DNA of 64,000 bases, from positions 12,586,001-12,650,000 of the forward strand of contig BTRK01000005.1 of the NCBI GenBank assembly GCA_036245805.1, given 5' to 3'. This document shows positions 46,786 to 58,825 of this stretch, piece by piece; within the stretch, counting starts at the first letter, position 1; each line of letters starts with the position of its first letter. The notes beneath the pieces are model-generated. The model was not told the DNA's origin and did not search any database. It saw only the letters and a list, made by a program, of their open reading frames with translations. The position numbers and the translations under genes were made by a program. Source of the stretch: Pristionchus mayeri (Eukaryota > Nematoda > Chromadorea > Rhabditida > Neodiplogasteridae).

Positions 46786-47499
46786 ATGACGATTATGCGT
46801 CAAATGTAGCGTTAATATGCACTTATGTTGGCATCTTGAAGTGTGTGAATGAGAACAACAACGGTTTAGAGATGAAGAAAATTGTGAGAACCGACTTAGA
46901 CGGAAACAAATAGCAAAACAATTGGTATAATATTTCGTGATTTGGATATGCCTATTGAACATATATAGACATGTACATAACTTGAATTTGAAATAGTGGA
47001 TAATAGATCTGTTCATGGTAGGAGGTAGGATCTATGTCGGCAAATTCGTTTGCCACCAAAAGATCCTATAAAATGGCCTCGGACTATATAAAAATAAGCG
47101 ATATAAATAATTGGCGGTTTTTTATAGAAGTTGAAAAAATCGAGGGCAATACCATTCAGATGAGTATATTTAATAATTTTCGTTGATAATTTCCGGAAAG
47201 CAATGCGGATTGAAGCATTCGTATTTCCTCGATTTTCGAATCTGCTTACATTTCAAGAAGTGTGGAAGTCGATGCGCTATAGCAGCCACCTGTAAACACA
47301 TTCCAACTTCAAAGTAGATGTTATAAAAAATGCCCCTTTTTCCCCCACACCCTCGCATCTCAATCGATCTACTCGATCTATGGAGGATGAATGTGAGAAG
47401 AAGAGACGAATAGTCACATGCAGCATTTGCATAGCTATCTTCCAAGATGCCGCATCTCCTCGCGCGATCTTTGGTGCATCTGCTTAGATTTCCGAATGT
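46786..47499. other. Gene-free stretch
   Basis: Between the foldback element and the tRNA. I see nothing beyond short unsupported frames. Confidence 0.45.
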
Positions 47500-47573
47500 G
47501 CTCCATTGGCACAGTTGGTTGGCGCGTGGTACTTATAATGCCGAGGTCGGGAGTTCGATCCTCCCATGGAGCA
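47500..47573 (+). tRNA. tRNA-Ile (anticodon UAU), second copy
   Basis: A 74 nt cloverleaf with acceptor GCTCCAT/ATGGAGC, anticodon loop CTTATAA and T-loop GTTCGATCC. It differs from the copy at 40118-40191 at two D-arm positions (GGCACAGTTGGTTGGCGC), one of which weakens a D-stem pair. Confidence 0.93.
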
Positions 47574-48333
47574 GAGCTTTTTTGCTGATTTTCTTTGGTA
47601 GGTTTTCACGGTCCCATGGGAATGGGTACAATGATGTTGCTGAAAAGGTAGCTAGCGAGCTGGCATATCATATGTAAATTAGCGATGTGAAATCGTTCCC
47701 TATTGCTGTCATCTAATCACTATCGGGTTGTCATAACCAGCGCATGACTCCTTTTCAAGAGTTTTCAGATATTGTTATTGAACCCAAACATGATGTGATT
47801 GTTTTTATTTTAAGGACGGAGGGTTATCATGAATTTTTGTGTGATTGCGTAAAAGTGCATTAAGCGCGCTTTCTACGAACACGGGGGGATGCCATCATTA
47901 GCTGATATTCCCCACCTACGCTGAAAGTAGTAAAAATGTTCGGTAAAGGTCATGCTTTCTGAATGGCATGAAGCACAGAGAACAGTACAATTATTGTAGC
48001 ATATCGTGACCTATTTTACGGATTCTGCGGATCTTCGTCTCTCTATTGTTCGATGTCCGAGGTGAGGGTATGAATGCAAAAAAATGCAAAAAAAAACCCG
48101 ATGATATAACGCTTTTAAACCCGATATAGCAGAAGTTTCTGAATTCGTAAATATGTAGAGCAGATTAACTGTTTCGTTGTGCCCCCTAACATCGGTAGAT
48201 TCAAATACTTGGAGATAGCGCTAGCCGTAGAGCGGATTTACTCGACAACCATCGTAAATGCAAATTCCAGTGCTCTTTCATAAAGTGAGCGTGTCCGGTT
48301 ATATTTGACAACTTACAAGTACTTCTCCATCAG
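47574..48333. other. Stretch upstream of the first Str receptor
   Basis: No supported feature. The first exon of the downstream receptor gene is expected in the last few hundred bases but was not identified. Confidence 0.4.
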
Positions 48334-50612
48334 ATATTCTTAAACACGGCTGCTGCGATTTCCGTTATTGGAAATGGGACGTAGTTGTTGCTGCTGATGA
48401 CCTACACGAGCAAGCAATTGGGAACCTACCGAGTTCTCCTTGCCACTTTTGCCGTCACGGACATCTTCATATCGCTGTTCCATGCATGGTATATTCCGGT
48501 CAGTTGGTCTACGTCATGGTTTGTAAAGAAACCTTCACTCTGCACACAATCTGATCAGTCTAATATGAGAGTACGCAGAAAGTTGAATGTGAAACTAATC
48601 TGTGATAGATTGACAGCACACGATCATCATTAAGATGTTCATTCTGCGCGAGTATGGCTATGTCTTCTTCGGATATGGAACAATCTCAAAGAACGGAAAG
48701 ATAATCTCCAATGTGAATCTCTTGTATTCGATCATATTCTTCACTCCATTCTACCTACTCTGTCTGCATTTCATTTATCGATACTTGTCGCTATCGAGGT
48801 TCGCCGGCCTTTCAATCTTATCTTCGCCAAAAATACTCTTCTTCTTCAGGCCAAATTTGATCCGAAAGTGGTACTTTATGCCGCTTTGTGCCGCATATTT
48901 TACGTTTTTCACAGCACTCACCAGTGCAATGACAATTCTCGGGTAAATGGAGAAAAATATCGAAAGTGCCGATTGAATAAGTGATGTCATAGGACAAAAA
49001 AGGGCACGCCTGCTCGATTTCACGACATTCTTGATCACTTGGAACTTCGAGAAGGAATAGTGCCGAATGTGCTGTTCGTCGACTATCTGGTAAAACTGTT
49101 CATTATTTTATTTTAGAAACATATTTCGAAAACAAATAACGAATCTTCAGGACGATAACCAACACATCAACTGGGAGGAAGTGGTTGAAGTCTTTCTGTG
49201 CATCTGCAGTGGGGGCCATACAGTCCTTATTTCTCTGCTCAGTATCAATGCGATCACGAAAGCCATTCGAATTAGGTTTGAGAACGATCTCTGACTGTCT
49301 GGTTTGAGGGTACCTGATGTTCTTATGTAGTGTATGACTAAAGGTTCCATCAAACCAGACGACACTTTGCGAAGTTGCGCATATTCCTTACAGCGCTCTG
49401 GAGATCAGCGCCCGTAGAATGCACGTCCACCTGTTCCGCGCGTTGCTCGTTCAGGTATGAGTGTATGACAAGCTGAATACACTAACTATATCCGTATAGT
49501 TCCTCGTGCCTCTTTTCTTCTCGCTCTTGCCCATGACGCTAATATTTCTCGTTCCTGCAACCGGGATTTCCTTTGGCGAATTTGGCAATATCTTTGGCCT
49601 CTGCGTCTCGGTGTTTCCCGCCCTCGATCTATTATTCGTAATCCTTGCTTACGGAAGGTATTTAGTTAATAAATTACAAATTTAATTAAATTTTTTGTGT
49701 CCGGAAAGTTCGTATAACTTTTTGTTTTTATTTTTTATTCAATGCTTTACAATTCTCAGTGACCAATGTATACCCCCTTCTTTCTCACTACCTCCCTCCA
49801 GCGATTGGGCAGGGTCTCGATTCCTCTCTTCCAGAATGCGGGTTTCTTCGAGACCGCCCAGTTCACGAAAGCCCTCACAACTTCATCTCGATTCTTGAAC
49901 TTCTTTCCTTTGCAGAAGTCAGAGAGAGAGCGGAAGCAGTGGTAGTCGCATGGGGAGAGATCCGGGGAATACGGTGAATCCTCTCGATCTTCAGCTCGTC
50001 CATTTTCTTCTGGGTCATCTTCGCTCGATGTGGGCGAGCATTGTCCATCAGAGGAAGAATTTTGCCCTGGTTCAGGAGTTTTCTGCTGTTCGGGGGAGAG
50101 GTCATGGGGAATCACTTGTGGGAGTTTCGGCTTCTTCCCAGATCGATGGAGGATATCGAACACCGTTGATCTGGGAGTACCAGTATCCTTCTTCAACTCA
50201 CGCACACTGGCCATGGGCTTGCGCTTCAGTGTGCGGAGAACGAGAGGCTGATCGAGGGAGGGAGGGCGTCCAGAGCGGGGTTGATCATCGAGACCAAACT
50301 CCCCTTTCTTGAAGCGGGAGAACCACTTATAGCAGAAGGGTATGGAGGGGGCGTCAGCTCCTTCCGACTGGGCCAGGGCAGAGTGGGCCTTCTTCACGGA
50401 TCGGCCAAGACGGTAGTAATGAAGTAAAACTGCTCGGAGGTAGAGATGGGAGTCCATCACAAGAATCAATGTAGCAACTAGGAGACTGATTAAATCCTCT
50501 CGCTACTCAACGTCAGAATGATGCAATACATTGTTGACAAACAGATTGCGCAATCACTGCATTTGATCGCGAACTGACTTTTTTCCGCAGCATTATACGG
50601 ACACCCCAATAA
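48334..50612 (+). pseudogene. Str-class seven-transmembrane chem-receptor, 5' incomplete, one in-frame stop
   Basis: Exons: 48334-48498, 48635-48942, 48993-49089, 49151-49275, 49394-49454, 49500-49657 and 50591-50612, joined in phase. Hallmarks of the nematode Str family are SKQLGTYRVLLATFAVTDIF, FTPFYLLCLHFIYRYLSLSR, EISARRMHVHLFRALLVQ and FPALDLLFVILAYG. The first listed exon contains TAG (48382-48384) between ISVIGNGT and LLLLMTY where paralogues are open, so the copy may be dead. An acceptor at that TAG could instead start the exon. The last intron carries a truncated mariner. Confidence 0.72.
49697..50475 (-). mobile_element. Truncated mariner with internally deleted transposase
   Basis: The minus-strand frame 50469-49756 (237 codons, open) begins MILVMDSHLYLRAVLLHYYR, has helix-turn-helix motifs and LDDQPRSGRPPS, then jumps to YSPDLSPCDYH and the C-terminal GIETLPNRWREVV block. 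The first catalytic Asp region is absent, and the MDNARPHRAKM motif is in another frame (49875-50105). One terminus GTGTCCGGAAAGTTCGTATA is present at 49697, but its mirror is missing near 50475. It lies in the last intron of the Str gene, opposite strand. Confidence 0.82.
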
Positions 50613-51080
50613 TTAAGGTTCCGTTCGACCTTGTCGAATTGGGTGCGAGTGATCTTCGGAAATCCGGAGAAACCGAGCGAAAATATTGCGTTCGCTCAAT
50701 CAATAGTGCACCACTCTATGACTACACAGGGAATTGGACGATTCAGACAATGGTGATGGCATATCTTGTGTGTTCTGAGAAATTCTAATTAACAATAGAT
50801 ATCGAAAACAACTGTGATTTTGTGAATCCATAACAACAAGTGCAGTAAATATGAATATGACCTTCGTTCCCTTGTGCATATTGTTAGTATAGAAAAATAG
50901 CTAGTCATGTGCCTAGGAATAACAATATTTATTCAATTAGCGAGTTTAATTACAATAAACAAGAATGACTGCAAAATGTTCACATCACAACGATAATTAG
51001 TGAGTTTACCATATATCACGAGTGTTTATAAACGTGCACATGTACAAACATAGAAACGCAATTTACATGATAGATCGAAA
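50613..51080. other. 3' flank of Str gene, duplicated at 52680-53220
   Basis: About 50640-50780 (AATTGGGTGCGAGTGATCTT, TCAATCAATAGTGC) and parts up to 51180 resemble about 52740-53270. This marks an old segmental duplication that also copied the adjacent small gene. Confidence 0.6.
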
Positions 51081-52021
51081 TTATTTCATTGTTTTTGAAT
51101 CGGAATTCGATAATTGCGGTTTTTGAGTGGGATATTTTGCCGCAGCAATTTCTTCACGACGCTTTCTCACTTGCCTGTAAATTGTAAGAATTCTTTTGGG
51201 TTTAAATTCACAGGAACTAGAGCTAAAATTAGCATATTAGCTGTATATTTACTTACGTCCTGATTGTATACTCGATCAATCTGAGCAGCAGGTTGATTTC
51301 TGCCAGTTCTCTCTTCAATTCTGATTGTTTCATCCTCATTTCGTGATCGGCTTGGCCAATCTGAAATATCGCTCTTCCAATTCACTTTGTAAGATCAAAA
51401 ATAACTACGTGTGACTACTAATACTAGTGGAACAATTTGACGTCATGGTTGTAAAAAGCACATACATAATGCACGCGCATTACCTATATCTTGTAGGTTC
51501 ATAACATGTTGGACTACTATCTCTTAATCCGAGTTCACCAAGTCTCTCGCTCTGCCCTTCATTCGCATCAGCCTTGATCGTTTTCGAAGTGGTGTCCGTG
51601 AATTAAATCGCCGAATGTCACACAATATGGAACAGGCAATATCCACGTACGGGTGCTTCTGAAAGACGAGCTTTACTCATCAAACCTTTATAGTCCACTG
51701 AGTTATTCTTGAACTATGTCAATTTGTTTGATTTTCGCGCGGTTTTCCCGTCACTACTCCTTGACAAATAATAAGACCGCTCTCTTTTCAGGAAATATCC
51801 ATTTCTGTCCTTCCTTCATCATAAGCACACCTCTTACTAATTATTTCGCATTTGCATATACTTATATAATGTAAACTAACACCAATAACGGTATCCTCGA
51901 TGCTGTCCAGTTGTTGTTCTAGCTCATACTCTTTGAAGGCGAGTCGATCCCAGTCGCGAAGCAGTTCAGGTTCCACTTCAGATTCGTCAACATCAACGGG
52001 AAAACAGAACGGAGTGGCCAT
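51081..52021 (-). CDS. Small charged coiled-coil protein, unknown function, paralogue 1
   Basis: Exons: about 51885-52021 (MATPFCFPVDVDESEVEPEL, ELEQQLDSIEDTVI), about 51535-51665 (KHPYVDIACSILCDIRRFNS, RMKGRARDLVN), about 51255-51362 (MRMKQSELKRELAEINLLLR) and 51081-51175 (VRKRREEIAAAKYPTQKP, stop). The predicted protein is about 155 residues, acidic at the start and basic at the end, with helical heptad-like stretches. No signal peptide or membrane segment is seen. The same exon order is found in the gene at 53215-55292, which supports the model. I do not recognise the family. Confidence 0.65.
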
Positions 52022-53214
52022 TCCGTACTGTTGCGGAAATCTTTTTTTTTTTAATAATCGGGATAACCACATTCGTGAATGTACATGAGGACACTAGGTC
52101 GGATGAGAACTGTGACGCCAAGACTCCTTTGATAGATCAAAGTAAGCATGACGTCATAGTTAACATCCGTAGTGCCTGCTTGAGTAATAATATGATCGGC
52201 AGGAAATGCTTTCGCACACATGCTTTAAAATCAGCACTGTATTTTTCGCTGTACGGCATATATGTAGAATTGCTAAATTCTCTCAGATAGTCACTCATAT
52301 ATACATGCACATACAGATGACACCGGCATCATTGTTTGTTTGCGATTTGCTAATTATTAACAACGTTGAATTTCTAAATGGTAAATGTTACCTATGGATA
52401 CACGCCAACACAGTCGGTGCTAGAAATATAATTCGAAGTTTCAAGACGTTAATCTTCTCAGATATCACCAGTATACTTGACGCGATCGAGAAATCACAAA
52501 AAAAAGTTTAGCCTTACCATTCATGCAACACAGACACTTAAAATTGTGGCGTACGAAGTTGTCTACTGTGTTAGGTCTTGTAGCGAGGGCTGTTGCATTT
52601 AAAGTGCATAAGCAAGATTGTGCACTACGCAAATAACGCGCAATTGAGCATCGCCACATCAATTGGAGCTATTTCAAATATAGTTTTTTTTTCATGTTGT
52701 GATGTGAGCTGATATTCAACACATACAGAATTGCAATACATAGTTGGGTGCGTGGTATCTTCAGAAACCCGGAAAAGCCAGTGAAAATATTGCTCTGGCT
52801 CAATCAATAGTACCGCATTTCTATGATTACATAGGGAATTGGTGGTACAGCAATATCTTCATAATTCTACTCATCGAGGAGAATTAGAAAATATCGAAAA
52901 CATATCGTATTTTTAGAAGCCATAAAAAGAGAACCCACATTATTGTCGTAAGAATGCACTTCAGTCCCGTGTGGATTTTGAGAGCATGTAAAAATAGCTT
53001 GGCATGTTGTCAGAAGTGACAGCTTATTTCAATAAGCCATAGAATATGGAAAAAAAAACAGATTTGATAATGATCATTTACAAACATGAATGTAAAAAGT
53101 GGAAGTCACAATACTCCATAGTGTTGTCATTGTGTGTTTCCAAGCGTGTAAATGTACAAATATGGCAATGCAATTTACATGACCGGACGGAACATCGTCG
53201 TCGATTATGAATTC
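52022..53214. other. Intergenic region with degenerate duplicate of the Str 3' flank
   Basis: About 52690-53214 resembles 50640-51160. No Str coding exon remains readable. The rest shows nothing I can support. Confidence 0.5.
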
Positions 53215-55292
53215 GATAACTTTTTCGAAAATATTGCAGGAGCAATTTCTTCTCGACGCTTCCTCACTTGTCTGCAGAATACTTGTTATTACATTTTTTA
53301 AAATTTTTTTATAAAAAATAATTTATGAGAGGAATCGCGAGAGAATTGCCTATATTCGAGGGTTTGCGGCGGTAGGAACCAAACTCAATGTACCAGGATA
53401 CAATTTGGCACAAAGTATTTCAAATTATGCTCTTTCAAACTGCGTTGACGGAATTGCGATATCTCTCGTCATCTTCGAGATTCAGAAGGTCAAACTTGGA
53501 ACACTCACTTTTTGGGGGTCAAATCGGGACCACTTAATCGGTCATAAGTCGGTTCAAAATTGAGATAGAACCTCGTTCTTTTTTTCCAAAGAAAACTACC
53601 ACCATGCGCGAGCTAAATAGAGGGGAGGAAGAGGGAGGTCAGGCGGCGAGAGTGCCAGACGGTTAGAGCGCGCGCTCCCGGGGGATTCTAGCCCGTTTCG
53701 GCCATCTTCTCGGTTCTCTAGCGCGCTTCAACGAAAATATATCAACTCACTTTCAACAGATGAATTGTTTAGCTTGTTATGCTTTACATTTCTAGCCATG
53801 GCTATTCTCACTATGCCTATGTTTACCTTAAATACAGTTTTGCGATTTTCCTTAGATTACTGAGATGAAATACCGTGTTTACAGATGCGCCATGTCTTCG
53901 AGACGTTTCGAGGTATGTTTATACCCCATTTCAATCTGATTTTATTCAAAAGGACCCATCTCACAAGCTGAAGAGGGTCAAAATATCGATTTTTGAATTC
54001 TAGGTCATACCGTAGTTTTTGACAAACGAAAGTACTATAACTATGGGGGAAACAATTTAACATGATCTTTTAGATGATTTTCGATATATTTGAGCCCAAT
54101 TTCGACCAACTGGAGTTTTGGAAATGCCATTGTCTGGAACCCATTTTGGGGCTACCGTACTTAAGCCAGCACCATTTTTTTATACATGCCCCGATTTCCT
54201 TGATTTTTTGACTCAGGTTAGGCACTTATAGGCACTATTGATCGTGCGTATAGGCTTTGTGAGGAAATTCCGATTTTCCGGGCATTTTTGGTGCAGGCGA
54301 CCATCCCGTACCAGAGAGTGGACAAGGAATGATATCCTCAACATAAACGTTATAGCGCATGGTGGTAGCTTTCTTTGGAAAAAAAAGAACGAGGTTCTAT
54401 TTCAATTTTGAACCGACTTATGACCGATTAAGTGGTCCCGATTTGACCCCCAAAAAGTGAGTGTGCCAAGTTTGGCCTTCTGAATCTCGAAGACGACGAT
54501 AGATATCGAAATTCGGTCAACGCAGTTTTAAAGAGCATAATTTGAAATACTTTGTGCCAAAATGGTATCCTGATATATCGAGTTTGATTCTACTGCCGTA
54601 GGGTAGGCAATTATCTCGCGATTCGTCTCTTATACAAGTGGTACCAACGGTTATTCATTAATTCGAATGAGTATTTACGCACTCCTGGATTTTATCTTCA
54701 ATCTGCCTGAGTAACTGCTTGATCTCGAAAAGTTCTCTCTTGAGTTCTGCTTGCAGCATCCCTATTTCTTGATCGACTAGACCAATCTGAAAATATTTTC
54801 TATGAATATTGGACTACACGATCGCAGCCAATAAAATAAATCAAAGTGTAGTTGATTCGCTGTTTTTGTTTTCTATGATCCAAATATGTTCTTTCAGGGA
54901 AAGAAATTGATATCCAATATTTTAAATATTCTCACCAACTCTTTCGCTTTTCCCTTCATTTGCGCCAGAATCGATCGCTTTAGAAGTGATGTCCGTGAGT
55001 TAATCCTCCGAATGTCACACAATATCGTGCATGCAATCTCCAGATACGGGTACTTCTGCAATACGAGCTTCATAGGGGGAGCAAGTAATGATAAACGAAA
55101 TCCTAAATTTGAAATTTGAAGTGTTTGAACTGATAAATAAAGTAAACTAACCTCAACAATGGCATCTTCTACGTGATCCAATTGCTGACCTAGCTCATAC
55201 TCCGTGAACGCCAGTCGATCCCACTCATAAAGCAACCCTGGTTCCACTTCAGATTCGTCGATATCCACCGGAAAGTAGGACGGAGTGGCCAT
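53215..55292 (-). CDS. Small charged coiled-coil protein, unknown function, paralogue 2
   Basis: Start ATG at 55290-55292. Exons encode MATPSYFPVDIDESEVEPGL and ELGQQLDHVEDAIVE (about 55152-55292), KYPYLEIACTILCDIRRINS and QMKGKAKELV (about 54930-55055), MLQAELKRELFEIKQLLRQI (about 54680-54785) and VRKRREEIAPAIFSKKL (53215-53279). It is a close paralogue of the gene at 51081-52021. The last intron is about 1.4 kb long because a palindromic element (53330-54634) sits in it. Function unknown. Confidence 0.62.
53330..54634. repeat. 1.3 kb foldback element (family E) in an intron
   Basis: Left arm about 53330-53620 mirrors right arm about 54370-54634 (AAGTGGTCATAAGTCGG-type blocks, CTTTGTGCCAAA, CGCGAGA near the tips). 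The ~750 bp centre is unique. Its tip (TATAAGAGACGAATCGCGAG on the right, minus strand) resembles the tip of the 32530 palindrome. Confidence 0.85.
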
Positions 55293-55349
55293 ACGGAAAA
55301 GAGGCAGTCTGCAATTAAGAACATTAAAAATAAAGTAGTACAACATTCA

Positions 55350-56951
55350 GCAAGTAATCATGCAATATCGCGCGCTCGTTATCAGATCCCTAAATGTACG
55401 CGAGATTCACTGAATTACTGTATGAACTCGATGATTCGGCATGGAAATTTTCGAAATTGAGTTGGATACACCCATATCAGTTTGTCGTGACTTGCCTACT
55501 CACTGTTATTTATCAACTCATGCAACATTCAAAGATCAGTGCTCGCCGGACTGATCAAAAGATTAAAAAATCACTTTATATGCAATAACATTCGTCATTT
55601 CTCCACAAAACTGCACATCATCTTTGGTCTTCTCCGTGAATTATAATACTTCGCTCCAGTTGACGGCGGTTGTAAAGACTAACAGGTTGATAAGAGACCG
55701 GCAGTGCGTGCGTAAAAAATCAACGTTTACCCCACATTGTTTCGGGCAATGATCATTCCCGATAACATCATCCTCTGGCCACAGTATCAGTGTGATTTCA
55801 TGTTGAATTTTGAGAAAAAAGTTAGAGTGCAATTGAAAAATAGCTCAAGTGATTACATTCTATGGATGACATTCGAAAATTCATGGCTTCGTTTTCTGTG
55901 GCATATCATAATTTCGGCTTAGTTATTTTGTGAAGCATACTCATGCTATTCAATATTTCAGCTTAGTAAAATGATTCAATAAATGACGTTGGCATTTATC
56001 CCACCATTATCACATCTCCAATATTGAATAGCATGCAACCGAAAGCATCTAAATTACGACGGCATTTGATATTGCAGTAATGATATCGTGACACAACGAA
56101 ATGCCAAAGTGTCAGATATTCAATCACGTGCCCTGATCAGTATATCGCATGATTTGATCATACGAACTTCAATTATTTGTTTTTCCTTTGTTGGATGGAG
56201 GATACCGACGATAAATCAGGTTCACCTTCTTTCCAAAATCTTCGCAGGAAACAATTTTGAAAACAACATGCTCTTCTCTTTTTCATTATTAACACTGCAT
56301 TAGCATGCATTTGCGTGTGGGTGGAGGCGCCGCTCGTCATACAATGGACCAGAGTTCAATACCCATTAGACCAAACAATGGGCAAGGAAAAACACAGTCT
56401 AATTAATAATCCCTCTGGGCAATGCTTTGGTGAGTGAAGGCGAGGAATTCTAAATTAGAGGGAACGTGTGGGACAACAGATGGAGGTGGTAAGTACAGGC
56501 TTAAAAAATCGTACTTCGGTCTCATGAGATACCTACATGTATCCTTTTGAATTTCCTTTTGAATTGACTTGGGAGAAATCACCGAAATTGTCTTTTTATT
56601 CAAAAAAGTGAGTTATTGAAACTTGTTTCGTCTGAATTAATTTAGGCTTTTGGTCGTATTGCATGTATAACACGAGTAATCTTTCCACTGCAAAATTGAA
56701 GCGTTCTTCAATAGATCCCGTGCTTCCCTGTAATGCTTGCTGAGCCTGTGAACAAAGCAAGAAAATTGGTAATGACGGAATTGGATCTTATGATTTTCAG
56801 CGGTAATGAACCACCTGACCATTGTGGCGGAAATATTATAGCATAATTGAAAGATACGCAAAGGTCAGCGAGCGATAGTTCACCCAAGCATGTGGCTTAT
56901 TTAGCGTATTACGCTGATGCTTCCCTACATTGCCTCTATTTCTCAGCAATG
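55350..56951. other. Mostly gene-free stretch; one possible minus-strand exon
   Basis: At about 56590-56750 on the minus strand, after a TTCACAG acceptor, a frame reads AQQALQGSTGSIEERFNFAV and continues ERLLVLYMQYDQKPKLIQ to a stop. It looks like a terminal exon but no partner exon was found. The remainder shows nothing I can support. Confidence 0.35.
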
Positions 56952-58499
56952 ATGGAATCACTGGCGGACGCAATCGAAAATGCTCATCTTGGTAAGTGAC
57001 GGCTATGGACCAGCCTTGCTTTTTTCAAATTAGTAACATTAAAATAGTACTTTTCCAGTTGGCGGAGTTATCCTCAATTGTTTGTTGTTGTACGCGATTC
57101 GCAAGTTCACGAAGAAATCACTCGGCACCTACAAACAACTTCTCACAATTTTCGCCGCTTACGACATTTTTCTCAGTGTTTTACATTCTGCAGTGAAACC
57201 GGTAAACTGTTTCGTCGTTTTCATTTTTTTTATTTCTGATTTAGAAAGTGGTCATTATCGGGACGACGTTCGGCGTCTGATGCGTTTACGAGGATCGGGT
57301 AGGATATTTCGAAAATAAAATATAAATATAAAAAAAATAAAAATAATCTCAGGTTGTTAGCAGCTTCTTCGTTGCATGTTTCACTGTTCCATTCGCCCTG
57401 ATGATCATTCATTTCATTTATCGATTCTGGTCGATTCGCCATCCCGAATTGACAGAACTTTTCTCGAATAAGAAGTTTATCGCTGCTGCTTCTTCCTATC
57501 CAGTGGCAGCGTTGATTTCGTGGTAAGTATGCCTAATCAAGTTTAGACAAGAGCGATTGCAAAACTACTGCTCTAGTACGGTATCCATTGCCGAATGCGG
57601 GGGAAACCAGGGCTTGTTATTGGTATAAGATTCGTGTTTTGAGGTATCTAATCGCTTACTTTGGATCAACAGGAGATGGTGACGACGCTGGGAAACTACT
57701 CCTTCAAGCGGAATCGAGAAGGAGATACGGAAAGGAGATGAGCGAAGGATGGCTGGTTATGAATCACTGGGTGAGAAACGATGGCACAGGGACGGACCAG
57801 TACCGTCGAATGAGTTCCGTATACCAACATTTTAACCATAGAAATCCCGTGTGAAAACACTGGGTAGAGTACTTTCTAGTTTTGGTTGTTGCTAGAGCCA
57901 TAACGATTGAAGCGTTAAGAAATACAATTTCAGGAGAACGGATACTTCAATAGTCGCGTCATATTTTGCCTCATCAGTGTGGATGTGATTATGGTAGTTT
58001 CATTCTCTATAGCCTCAACTCTCGCCGGACTAACCTATTACTACATTAAACGCGCGGATACAATCTCCCTCCAGTCAAATAACATGCAACTGAAGCTGTT
58101 TATCGCTGTGTGTGCCCAGGTACTCAAACCGGTTTGGTGAGAGATAGGAAATATTACAAGTGTAGACGTTCGTCCCATTAATCTTCGTGTATATCCCTTA
58201 TGGTTGTGTTCTCAACTTCCCCTTTCTCCGACTTCCCATATTTAAACTTGACGACGCCTGTATGCTGCTCACTTCGTGCTTTCCTGCGTGGGATGCAGTC
58301 ATCATGATCCTGCTAATGAAGGACTACCGGTAGGTAAATAATAATTTAGAATTCAACGTGAAACTAATACAGGACGGGATTGCTAAGGATGTTCAAGAAG
58401 AAGGAGGCCATTATGCCCACAACAGTCTGGAAGACAAATACCAGTTCAATACCCACCGTCTCATATGCATCATCATCATCTATTGCACCAATCGCGTGA
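56952..58499 (+). pseudogene. Str-class seven-transmembrane chemoreceptor, possible in-frame stop
   Basis: The start ATG at 56952 gives MESLADAIENAHL, then exon 57059-57201 (CLLLYAIRKFTKKSLGTYKQ, FAAYDIFLSVLHSAVKP), about 57245-57298 (KVVIIGTTFGV), 57354-57521 (PFALMIIHFIYRFWSIRHPE), exons around 57580-57770 (GKEMSEGWLVMNHW), about 57935-58120 (ENGYFNSRVIFCLISVDVIM, KLFIAVCAQ), about 58167-58330 (TFVPLIFVYIPYGCVLNFPF, LMKDYR) and about 58374-58499 (LLRMFKKKEAIMPTTVWK). HFIYRF and the D...K-DYR end are Str hallmarks. In the third exon, the frame forced by the neighbours meets TGA after FGV (about 57278), so this copy may be inactive. Confidence 0.7.
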
Positions 58500-58825
58500 C
58501 ATAGCTGTTGGCATTTTAAATTAATTGTAACATTTCATAGACTTCATTCAAGAGAGATGTAAAAATAATGAATATTGCGGCAAATTGCATTACAGACTCA
58601 CGAGACAACGATATCAATGATATAACACTGTTTTGTCATATAACAGTCATGTAACACTACATCAATTTACTGTACAAGCAATCTGCGCCGCTTGAGAGAC
58701 AACATCGGCTATTGTATATTGGTCTTGTTAGTGAATTATCAACTTTTAAAAATATTGTATACGTTAAGCAAGGTGCATACAAGCTTACAATAGATTAGAT
58801 GATTACAGAACGTATCATGAAGCGC
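58500..58825. other. Short gap between convergent genes
   Basis: 3' flanks of the Str gene (+) and of the MOSC gene (-). Nothing else seen. Confidence 0.5.
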
